DNA from: Spirochaetaceae bacterium
GTDB taxonomy: Bacteria; Spirochaetota; Spirochaetia; Treponematales; Breznakiellaceae
Length of the DNA: 11,691 bases
NCBI GenBank assembly: GCA_031258615.1
Contig: JAIRMP010000039.1
Span: 1-11,691 of the forward strand
Reading direction: 5' to 3'
Under the pieces are notes generated by a model that saw only the letters and a list, made by a program, of their open reading frames with translations, did no database searches and was not told where the DNA came from. The position numbers were made by a program, and so were the translations under genes. This document shows, in pieces, positions 1 through 5,530 of the stretch. How positions within the stretch are numbered: the first letter of the stretch is position 1; every line of letters begins with the position of its first letter.

Positions 1-339
1 TACGAGGTTCGTTCTGGAAGGAAATTATTAACTGTGGGGTCTTCTACCATTTTTTTGTTGGTGTTACCAATTCTAACCGCCCTGAAGGGCGGGGTATCAG
101 ACCCCACTGCGAATGAAGATGATGCCTTATTGTGTATAGCGCACATGAAACAAAGTAAAATAATTAATCTAAATGATGAATTAGCGTTATCAGCGGCCAA
201 ATTGAGTATAGAATTCAAGTTGCCTATGGCTGATAGTATTATTTATGCAACGACTGTAAAATATAATTGTATTTTATGGACACAAGATCATCATTTTTCC
301 GATCTTAATTCCGTCAAATATTTTGAAAAGATCAAATAA
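1..339 (+). CDS. VapC-like PIN-domain toxin, 3' part, interrupted in frame by a palindromic element
   Basis: This is the C-terminal part of a PIN-domain ribonuclease of VapC type; the 5' end lies before the window, and the frame is open from base 1. The segment LPMADSIIYATTVKYNCILWTQDHHF is typical of VapC: the Asp in MADS and the Asp in WTQD are two of the four metal-binding acids, and the Glu in the opening YEV probably supplies a third. VapC toxins cleave specific RNAs and are held off by a VapB antitoxin, whose gene would lie upstream and out of view. About 25 residues (codons 12-36), rich in Ile/Leu/Val, have no place in the PIN fold; they are encoded by an inserted palindrome at 35-106. 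Without them the protein reads KLLTANEDDALL, a normal VapC sequence. A GTG at 34 could be mistaken for the start. Whether the interrupted toxin is active is unknown. The family call is firm. Confidence 0.8.
   Translation, partial: YEVRSGRKLLTVGSSTIFLLVLPILTALKGGVSDPTANEDDALLCIAHMKQSKIINLNDELALSAAKLSIEFKLPMADSIIYATTVKYNCILWTQDHHFSDLNSVKYFEKIK
35..106. repeat. 72-nt palindromic element inserted in the PIN toxin gene
   Basis: The ends are TGGGGTC (35-41) and GACCCCA (100-106); the full arms 35-48 and 93-106 pair with two mismatches. Inside lie two more hairpins: TTGGT/ACCAA (58-62/66-70) and CCGCCCT/AGGGCGG (77-83/86-92). Together they would fold into a three-way junction. CTG (or ACTG) occurs on both sides (32-34 and 107-109), as expected for a short target duplication. 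Element plus a 3-nt duplication is 75 nt, so the host frame is kept. It resembles in principle the protein-coding palindromic elements known from Rickettsia, but I do not recognise the family. Confidence 0.7.
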
Positions 340-355
340 TGTTTTGGCGGTATTG

Positions 356-600
356 CACATAACATTTGGATATACGCCTGAAAGCATGGTTCCCCTCCCT
401 TCAGGCGTATTTTTTTTTAAACCCTCTGAACCGCTGGCGCCGGTGTCATTTACCTCGGCATATATGCCGCTTCCTGTTTGCGCCCCGCTACGACCTTCCT
501 CACCGCTCTGCCGGGCGCGCCTTCGGCACAACCCGTTCTCTTTCACGCTCCGCGGTTGTCTCCGCAAACTCCAAGCCTCAGTCATTGCCGTACGTTAAAC
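356..600 (+). repeat. attC-like long intergenic repeat, copy A
   Basis: It begins 16 nt after the toxin stop codon with CACATAAC (356-363) and ends with GCCGTACGTTA (587-597) and GTTAAAC (594-600), which fits the integron R' consensus GTTRRRY. Short blocks occur in the same order as in copy B on the minus strand at 4212-4437: TGCGCCC (479), CGCTCTG (504), GCGCGCC (515), CTTCG (521), CGTTC (534), CACGCTC (544). Spacing differs because copy A carries a terminator near its start. A perfect 14-nt palindrome lies at 456-469. No gene is seen between 340 and 646. Confidence 0.5.
372..418 (+). terminator. Rho-independent terminator downstream of the PIN toxin
   Basis: A perfect 11-bp stem, ATACGCCTGAA (372-382) with TTCAGGCGTAT (400-410), has a 17-nt loop and runs straight into nine T residues (410-418). 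It lies 33 nt after the toxin stop codon on the same strand. It is the clearest intrinsic terminator in the window. Confidence 0.9.
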
Positions 601-621
601 CCACTGGTGGGCTGTTTTTTT
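600..621 (+). terminator. Weak hairpin plus T7 before tex
   Basis: CCCAC (600-604) pairs with GTGGG (607-611) over a 2-nt loop, followed by CTG and seven T residues. It may be a second, weaker terminator that insulates tex from upstream transcription. The short stem and loop make this uncertain. Confidence 0.35.
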
Positions 622-634
622 CGGGCAGAGCGGT

Positions 635-640
635 TATAAT
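635..640 (+). promoter_or_regulatory. Probable -10 box of the tex promoter
   Basis: TATAAT matches the sigma-70 -10 consensus exactly, but no good -35 box lies 16-18 nt upstream (the region is a T tract). Transcription would start near 646-648. If tex starts at ATG 647 the mRNA would be almost leaderless. If it starts at ATG 701 there is a leader of about 54 nt with a GAGG ribosome site. Confidence 0.5.
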
Positions 641-646
641 TGACAC

Positions 647-3055
647 ATGGAATTTACTGAAGAATTTATTGCCGGCCTTGTTGTGAACGAGGTTGACGTG
701 ATGAAGCGGATTGCCGAGGCGCTGGGGGTGCGGACGGGGCAGGTGTCGGCGGTTGTCGGGCTTTTAAACGAGGGCGGAACGGTGCCGTTCATAGCCCGCT
801 ACCGGAAGGAGGCTACGGACAGCCTGGACGAGGTGCAGGTGCGCGGCATAGAGCATTTGTTTTCGAGCGGCGTGAACATGGAAACGCGGCGCATCGAGAT
901 CATCCGGGGGATCTTTGAGCAGGGAAAGCTGGACGAGCCTTTGTACGAAAACATAATGAAGGCGGCGTCTTTAAGCGAGCTTGAGGATATATACGCGCCG
1001 TACAAGCGCAAGAAGAAGACGCGCGGCATGATTGCGCAGGAGAGGGGGCTTTCCCCGCTTGCCGAGTTGATGCTGCTGCTTGACGCGGAAACGCTGCGAG
1101 AACGGGCGGCTGAATTCGTCCGCGAGGACGCGGAGGAGCCGAACCTCTCTGTGGCCACCGTTGACGAGGCGCTTCAGGGCGCGATGGATATTCTGGCCGA
1201 GCGCGCCGCGCAGGACACGGAAAACCGCGCCGTGGTAAAGAGCCTCTACCTTTCCGACGGGCGCATCATCGTCAAGGGCGTGGGGGACGAGAACGATAAA
1301 AAGACCTCCGTGTACCAGATGTACTGGGACTATACCGAGAAGCTGTCCGGTATAAAGCCGCACCGCGTGCTGGCGGTTAACAGGGGCGAGCGGGAGGGCA
1401 AGCTGGAGATCACGATTGATGTTGACGAGGATACCGCCGTTACGAATCTGCAAAGCAGGTACGAGATACACAACGATTACCACAGGACGGCGATAGAGGA
1501 CGGCCTGAAGCGCCTCCTCTCGCCCGCGGTGATACGGGAGCTTCGCAGCGACTCCAGCGATACGGCGGACGAGCACGGGATAAGCGTGTTCAGCGCGAAC
1601 CTGAAAAACCTGCTGATGCAGCAGCCGATCAAGGGGACGCGGGTTTTGGGCATCGATCCGGGCATACGCACCGGCACAAAGTGCGCGTGTCTCGATGATA
1701 CGGGGAAGTTCCTGCACCACTTTGTATTCAAGAATGACAAGGCTGACGAGGCGAAAAAACTGATACTGCAAAACGTGAAGGAGTACAACCTGCAGTTGAT
1801 CGCGGTCGGCAACGGCACCGGCACGAAGGACGTGCAGGAAATAGTTACGCAGGTCATAAGCGAAAACAACCTTGAAGTCCTGTATACCGTTGTTGACGAG
1901 GACGGGGCGTCCGTTTACTCGGCGAGCGATATTGCCCGTGAGGAATTCCCCGACCTTGATCTGACGATACGCGGCGCTATCTCGATAGGGCGGCGGCTAC
2001 AGGACCCGCTTGCCGAGCTTGTAAAGATAGACCCCAAGTCGATAGGGGTGGGGCTGTACCAGCATGACGTGAACCAAAGGAAGCTGTCCGGTATGCTGGA
2101 CGAGGTTGTTTCGTCCGTGGTGAACAATGTCGGCGTGAACCTGAACACGGCGAGCGCGTCCCTGCTCCGCTATGTGTCCGGCATCAACAGGCAGCTTGCC
2201 AAAAAGATAGTGAAGTACCGGGACGAGAAGGGGAAGATATCCACCCGCTCCGAACTGCTGGATGTCCCCGGCATGGGACCTAAGAGCTTTGAGCAGTGCG
2301 CCGGCTTCCTCAAGATACCGGAGAGCCCGGAATCGCTCGATAACACCTGGGTTCACCCGGAGAACTACGAGGTCGCGCGGCTGATCAGGGACACGGTTAC
2401 CGCTACCGGCGGGCTTTCGTCTGACGCGCGGACCGGGCTAAAGGAGAAGTACACGGTTGGGGACGCCACGATAAACGATATTTTTGATGAGCTTAGGAAG
2501 CCGGGCCGCGACCCCCGCGAGGCCTACCCCAAGCCGATCATGCAGAAGGGCGTCGTCACGTTTGAAGACCTAAAGGAAGGGATGGTTGTTACCGGCAAGA
2601 TAAAGAATGTCGTTGATTTTGGCGCTTTTGTTGACCTGGGGATAAAGGAGACCGCGCTTGTCCATATTTCCGAGCTGAGCAACAGCTTTGTAAAGGACCC
2701 GATGGACATTGTCAAGGTGGGAGACGTGGTGGACTTTACGATTGTCGGCCTGGACACGGAGAGGCGGCGGATAAGCCTCTCGCGGAAGACCGGCGCGGGT
2801 ACACATTCCGTTTCAAAGTCCGGCGGCGGCGCGGCGACCAGGGCAGGCGCGGCGGCAAAACAGACTTCGACGGGAAGCGCGTCCTCCGGAAGCGGCGGCG
2901 GCGGCGGCGGCGCGGCTGCCAAGTCAGGCGCGGCGGTCAAGACCGGCGGCAAGAATAAAGTTGTTGTCGTCAAGAAAGAAAGTTTTAGCGCCCGCGATGA
3001 CGGCCTGATGTACAACCCGTTCGCGGAAGCCTTCAAAAAGAAGCTCAAGCGCTAG
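647..3055 (+). CDS. tex: Tex, S1-domain RNA-binding transcription accessory protein
   Basis: Tex is a cytoplasmic nucleic-acid-binding protein conserved across bacteria and linked to transcription and stress tolerance. Domains seen: helical Tex N region (about 1-190, with TVPFIARYRKEATDSLDE at 45-62); YqgF/RNase H-like fold (about 331-455, with GIDPG at 335-339 and VGNGTGT at 387-393); helix-hairpin-helix repeats (about 490-640, VPGMGPKSFEQCAGF); S1 domain (about 644-714, VVDFGAFVDLG). After the S1 domain comes an odd 60-70 residue tail of Gly, Ala, Ser and Lys, including a (GGC)6 run at 2894-2911, before a charged end. The start is uncertain: ATG 647 has no Shine-Dalgarno and sits 7 nt after a TATAAT; ATG 701 (residue 19) has GAGG at 8 nt. 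E. coli homologue length would favour a start near 683. Family assignment is secure. Confidence 0.95.
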   Translation: MEFTEEFIAGLVVNEVDVMKRIAEALGVRTGQVSAVVGLLNEGGTVPFIARYRKEATDSLDEVQVRGIEHLFSSGVNMETRRIEIIRGIFEQGKLDEPLYENIMKAASLSELEDIYAPYKRKKKTRGMIAQERGLSPLAELMLLLDAETLRERAAEFVREDAEEPNLSVATVDEALQGAMDILAERAAQDTENRAVVKSLYLSDGRIIVKGVGDENDKKTSVYQMYWDYTEKLSGIKPHRVLAVNRGEREGKLEITIDVDEDTAVTNLQSRYEIHNDYHRTAIEDGLKRLLSPAVIRELRSDSSDTADEHGISVFSANLKNLLMQQPIKGTRVLGIDPGIRTGTKCACLDDTGKFLHHFVFKNDKADEAKKLILQNVKEYNLQLIAVGNGTGTKDVQEIVTQVISENNLEVLYTVVDEDGASVYSASDIAREEFPDLDLTIRGAISIGRRLQDPLAELVKIDPKSIGVGLYQHDVNQRKLSGMLDEVVSSVVNNVGVNLNTASASLLRYVSGINRQLAKKIVKYRDEKGKISTRSELLDVPGMGPKSFEQCAGFLKIPESPESLDNTWVHPENYEVARLIRDTVTATGGLSSDARTGLKEKYTVGDATINDIFDELRKPGRDPREAYPKPIMQKGVVTFEDLKEGMVVTGKIKNVVDFGAFVDLGIKETALVHISELSNSFVKDPMDIVKVGDVVDFTIVGLDTERRRISLSRKTGAGTHSVSKSGGGAATRAGAAAKQTSTGSASSGSGGGGGGAAAKSGAAVKTGGKNKVVVVKKESFSARDDGLMYNPFAEAFKKKLKR

Positions 3056-3060
3056 GAGTC

Positions 3061-3079
3061 TGTGGGGCTTTAGCCCACA
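3061..3079. repeat. Hairpin just after tex
   Basis: TGTGGG (3061-3066) pairs with CCCACA (3074-3079), and an inner GC pair may extend it across one bulge. It begins 5 nt after the tex stop codon. No T tract follows, so it is not a standard intrinsic terminator, though it could protect the mRNA 3' end. Confidence 0.4.
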
Positions 3080-3102
3080 AGTCCCATAGGCCGCTAGAGG
3101 CC

Positions 3103-3133
3103 GCCGCCTCCGCGCCAGCAGCGCGGAGGCGGC
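3103..3133. repeat. Perfect 13-bp GC-rich palindrome between tex and fic
   Basis: GCCGCCTCCGCGC (3103-3115) and GCGCGGAGGCGGC (3121-3133) are perfect complements around the loop CAGCA. No T run follows on either side. It lies between convergent genes and may block read-through in both directions, or it may be one of the inserted palindromes common in this window. Confidence 0.6.
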
Positions 3134-3150
3134 ATGGCTGGCGCGTGTAA

Positions 3151-3184
3151 ACAGTCCGCGGCAACTCCGTTGTCGAGTTATGCG
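3151..3184 (-). repeat. attC-like 5' core, copy C, downstream of fic
   Basis: Read on the minus strand, CGCATAAC (3184-3177) begins 13 nt after the fic stop. A 17-nt hairpin (CGACAAC-GGA-GTTGCCG, 3175-3159) follows, then GGACTGT (3157-3151). Copy B at 4437-4422 has the same CGCATAAC and GGACTGT but only one base between them, so the hairpin looks like an insertion. The far end of this copy cannot be recognised and may be lost at the tex junction. Confidence 0.45.
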
Positions 3185-3197
3185 GCGTACCCTGTTT

Positions 3198-4154
3198 TTA
3201 ACGGTTTCTATTTACCTTTTCTACATAATCCATTAACGCTTCTCTTGTAGTCATCCAATTCCTGTTAATTTTTATCGCGCTTAATCGTCCGGTTTTTGCT
3301 AAATATGATAAATACTCGATTCCATAATCACACAATTTTGAAGCTTCCTGTAAACTTATATATCCATATCGATCTTCCGTATCATTTTTACTTTTTAACG
3401 CATTCAAATAGATTAATAAAGAACGTTCAACCGAACGTCCTATGAAATTAAAAAAATTAATATATCTTTCCCTGTCGGCTTCTTTCAAAAATTTATAATA
3501 TCTTTTTCTATCAATATTTAATATTACCGCAGGCGGATAACCATGCTGTAAAAGTATCAGGTTCATAAGTAACCGCGAAGCGCGGCCATTACCGTCAATA
3601 AACGGATGAATGTATACCAATTTATAATGAATCCATGCGGCTAATTCTACGACAGATAATTTTGTTTTATTTTCATAATACCATTCCATAAATTCCGCCA
3701 TTAATTTAGGTATTTTTACAGCCGACGGGGGTAAATGTATTGCCCCTAAAATCATGACATTTTCATTCCTGTAATGTCCCGCGTCTATTTCACTAATATT
3801 TCTTAATATCATTTTATGAATTTCTAAAATCGTATTTTCATCCAATTCTTTTTTCTTTTTTACAAAGTCATATACATATTGTATTCCTTCTTTATGATTT
3901 ATTGCCTCAAAGTGTTCTTTTAAAGTTTTATTGCCAATAGTTAATCCTCGATTGATAACTAAATCGGTTTCTTGTAGTGTTAAAGTATTTCCCTCGATAG
4001 CATTTGAATTATAAGTCCATTCCACTGTAAATTGTTCATCCAATTTACGGGCAAGTTCCGGGGAAAATGGCCTAAAAGTGTCTAATTCACGTTTTTTGCC
4101 TTCAATGCTTTGTAATAGGTCAAAATTTATAATATCGGATTCCACAATATTCAT
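3198..4154 (-). CDS. Fic-domain protein AMPylase with C-terminal HTH-like region
   Basis: Fic enzymes transfer AMP (sometimes other groups) from a nucleotide to hydroxyl side chains of target proteins. The catalytic motif HPFIDGNGR at 183-191 is complete, including His183. An inhibitory-helix motif SNAIEGN at 50-56 precedes it, so this is an N-terminally self-inhibited (class II) Fic that probably needs its Glu54 displaced to work. Residues about 265-311 (YISLQEASKLCDYGIEYLSYLAKTG...NWMTTREALMDYV) resemble an excisionase-like winged HTH found in some Fic proteins, which suggests DNA binding. At 318 residues it is full length. The ATG at 4154 has only a weak GGA ribosome site. The gene is far more AT-rich than tex or rlpA, and no separate antitoxin is seen. 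Together with its cassette-like borders this points to horizontal acquisition. The target protein is unknown. Confidence 0.93.
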   Translation of the reverse strand: MNIVESDIINFDLLQSIEGKKRELDTFRPFSPELARKLDEQFTVEWTYNSNAIEGNTLTLQETDLVINRGLTIGNKTLKEHFEAINHKEGIQYVYDFVKKKKELDENTILEIHKMILRNISEIDAGHYRNENVMILGAIHLPPSAVKIPKLMAEFMEWYYENKTKLSVVELAAWIHYKLVYIHPFIDGNGRASRLLMNLILLQHGYPPAVILNIDRKRYYKFLKEADRERYINFFNFIGRSVERSLLIYLNALKSKNDTEDRYGYISLQEASKLCDYGIEYLSYLAKTGRLSAIKINRNWMTTREALMDYVEKVNRNR

Positions 4155-4211
4155 TATATCCGATGTTTATCTCTTATTCAAGCGCTATTTTCAGAGAATT
4201 TTTTGGTATGT

Positions 4212-4437
4212 CTCATAACGTTACGGCTGTTGCGAACCTTAGGTTCGACGATGTTTGGGGCGGCACTATAAAGAAACCCGCAAGCAACCCGCGGGGTCGC
4301 AGGTTTCGTGTCACCCAAATGTGTCTGGAGTGAGCGTGGGAATGAACGCCCGCGAAGTTGGCGCGCGTAGCGAGACCAGAGCGAACGGAAGACCAAGGGC
4401 GCTACTGCGGGCGCAGCATATACAGTCCTGTTATGCG
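4212..4437 (-). repeat. attC-like long intergenic repeat, copy B, between fkbM-like gene and fic
   Basis: Read on the minus strand it starts 17 nt after the methyltransferase stop with CGCATAAC (4437-4430), then A and GGACTGT. It ends with ACAGCCGTAAC and GTTATGAG (4219-4212), 57 nt before fic. CATAAC/GTTATG and CTGT/ACAG form nested inverted arms like the R and L boxes of an attC site. Blocks shared in order with copy A: TGCGCCC (4415), CGCTCTG (4383), GCGCGCC (4366), CTTCG (4357), CGTTC (4348), CACGCTC (4338), GCCGTAACGTTA (4227). The length, 226 nt, exceeds typical attC sites. It covers most of the gap 4155-4454, where I see no gene. Confidence 0.5.
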
Positions 4438-4454
4438 ATGTTTTTCTTGCCACA

Positions 4455-5288
4455 TTATTCTCGTGTTTTTAATATAATTGTAAAAAATTTACCTGTTTTC
4501 CCCCTATATCCTGTCTGTTCTTCGGAATACATCAACGACTTTAATTTTTCAGTTGGTACAGTCTCTTCCTTATCACTAAGAACTTCATAATCATTCAAGA
4601 TTTCTAAAAACATTTTTGCTGTTTTATCTTTATTCTCCCAAAATGGGGTATGCATAGATAATAAGACAACTATATCTTTATATTTTGATATATACTTCAA
4701 GCCCTTTTCTATATATTGCTCGCCTCCCTCAATATCGATCTTTATTATGTTTGTGTTTTCCATGTCTTTTGTCAATAGAAAATCTTCCAATGAAATTGTT
4801 TTTACCTTTACTCGCTTTCCGCCAATTCCTTTTGTTGATGTGTCCAACACGGTTTCGTCATTATATCCAAAACTCATTATTGTTCCGCTTTCTTTATAGA
4901 TACAAATATTATACAATTCAACTTTATCTGTTAATATATTTCTATGACAATTCATCTTAAGAATTTGGTAATTTGCGGGATCCCCCTCTACCACGGATAT
5001 TTTTTTGGGATTAAATGAATAGGCTATTAAAACAGTAGGTCCTATCCATCCCCCTATATCGATAACTTCCTTATCAGGTGAAACATATTTCCTATAAAAT
5101 TTTACTGTTTCAGGTTCCCATGTTCTATTATTGAAGCACTGCCAGAATTCTTTATTTTCATCAGAAACATCGAATATCATCTCATTTGATTCCGCCTTCC
5201 CTGACGGAAAATATGACTCAAACCCGATGTATTTTTTCACCACATAATATGGCAATAAATTTTTAATAATTTTTCTTATAATACCCAC
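4455..5288 (-). CDS. FkbM-family SAM-dependent methyltransferase
   Basis: FkbM-family enzymes methylate hydroxyl groups, often on sugars of surface glycans or on secondary metabolites; the substrate here is unknown. The glycine-rich SAM-binding motif VIDIGGWIG is followed by VVEGDPANYQILKMN, whose acidic residue would bind the SAM ribose, and by IIKIDIEGGEQYIEKG, the family's signature. The frame is open back to a TTG at 5345 (296 residues). I prefer the GTG at 5288 (277 residues) because GGAAGG lies 5 nt before it, while the TTG has no well-placed ribosome site. The start region would then read MGIIRKIIKNLLPYYVVKKY. The gene is AT-rich like fic, on the same strand, and framed by related core sequences (5362-5355 upstream; 4437-4430 downstream). 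No glycosyltransferase or other glycan gene is next to it, so it looks like a stand-alone cassette. Confidence 0.85.
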   Translation of the reverse strand: MGIIRKIIKNLLPYYVVKKYIGFESYFPSGKAESNEMIFDVSDENKEFWQCFNNRTWEPETVKFYRKYVSPDKEVIDIGGWIGPTVLIAYSFNPKKISVVEGDPANYQILKMNCHRNILTDKVELYNICIYKESGTIMSFGYNDETVLDTSTKGIGGKRVKVKTISLEDFLLTKDMENTNIIKIDIEGGEQYIEKGLKYISKYKDIVVLLSMHTPFWENKDKTAKMFLEILNDYEVLSDKEETVPTEKLKSLMYSEEQTGYRGKTGKFFTIILKTRE

Positions 5289-5342
5289 AACAACCTTCCA
5301 GTTATGCGCCAATAATTTTTTTCTAAAATCCTCAAAAAAATT

Positions 5343-5362
5343 CAAGAAAAATGTCGCCTAAC
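5343..5362 (-). repeat. Cassette-start core upstream of the FkbM gene; inverted copy of 4430-4449
   Basis: Minus strand reads GTTAGGCGACATTTTTCTTG. It matches 17 of 20 bases of the plus-strand sequence at 4430-4449, so the methyltransferase gene lies between 20-nt inverted repeats. The first seven bases, GTTAGGC, fit the integron R' consensus GTTRRRY. The sequence GTTATGAGACAT upstream of fic matches it at 10 of 12 bases. Confidence 0.5.
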
Positions 5363-5387
5363 TTTTTATGTATACGCATATGGGGCC

Positions 5388-5403
5388 GCGGGTTCGCACC
5401 CGC
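5388..5403. repeat. Short hairpin in the rlpA-fkbM gap
   Basis: GCGGGT (5388-5393) pairs with ACCCGC (5398-5403) around TCGC. No T tract follows on the minus strand, so terminator function is doubtful. ACCCGCAAGC at 5398-5407 also occurs inside attC-like copy B at 4276-4285, a hint that this gap once held a further copy. Confidence 0.4.
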
Positions 5404-5416
5404 AAGCGTGACCGCC

Positions 5417-5530
5417 CGCTCCCCGTGAACCGGCCCCTGTGAACCAGCCTGCATGAACCGCTCCCCGTGAACCGGCCCCCGTGAACCAGCCTGCATGGGC
5501 CGCTCCCGTAAACCGGCCTGCGGGAAACTA
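5417..5530. repeat. 42-bp tandem repeat (two full units and a degenerate third)
   Basis: Units 5417-5458 and 5459-5500 differ at only about three positions; a shortened third unit runs from 5501 into the last codons of rlpA. Each unit contains two related halves built on GTGAACCRGC. It fills most of the gap between rlpA and the FkbM-like gene. The period is a multiple of three and the array reads through on the minus strand (residues like GPVHGER repeat), but no start or homology supports a gene. It is more likely a minisatellite that grew from the 3' end of rlpA. Confidence 0.75.

Noticed and set aside
971..1771. Long minus-strand open frame (266 codons) opposite tex
   Set aside because: It lies wholly antisense to a well-supported Tex coding region, has no recognisable domain, and is explained by GC-rich third positions; the same holds for 1477-1869, 1997-2356 and 2524-3048.
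3103..3133. GC-rich hairpin as a standard terminator of tex
   Set aside because: No T tract follows on either strand, so it is listed only as a palindrome.
5301..5308. Third plus-strand GTTATGCG as another cassette border
   Set aside because: It lies just before the preferred GTG of the FkbM-like gene with no palindromic structure beside it, and a better border (GTTAGGCGACAT) is 50 nt away; probably chance.
4430..5362. FkbM-like gene as an insertion sequence because of its inverted repeats
   Set aside because: The only gene between the repeats is a methyltransferase; no transposase, and no clear target duplication was seen. A cassette explanation fits better.
5417..5530. Possible CRISPR array
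   Set aside because: Units are directly adjacent with no unique spacers, only two full copies, and no cas genes.
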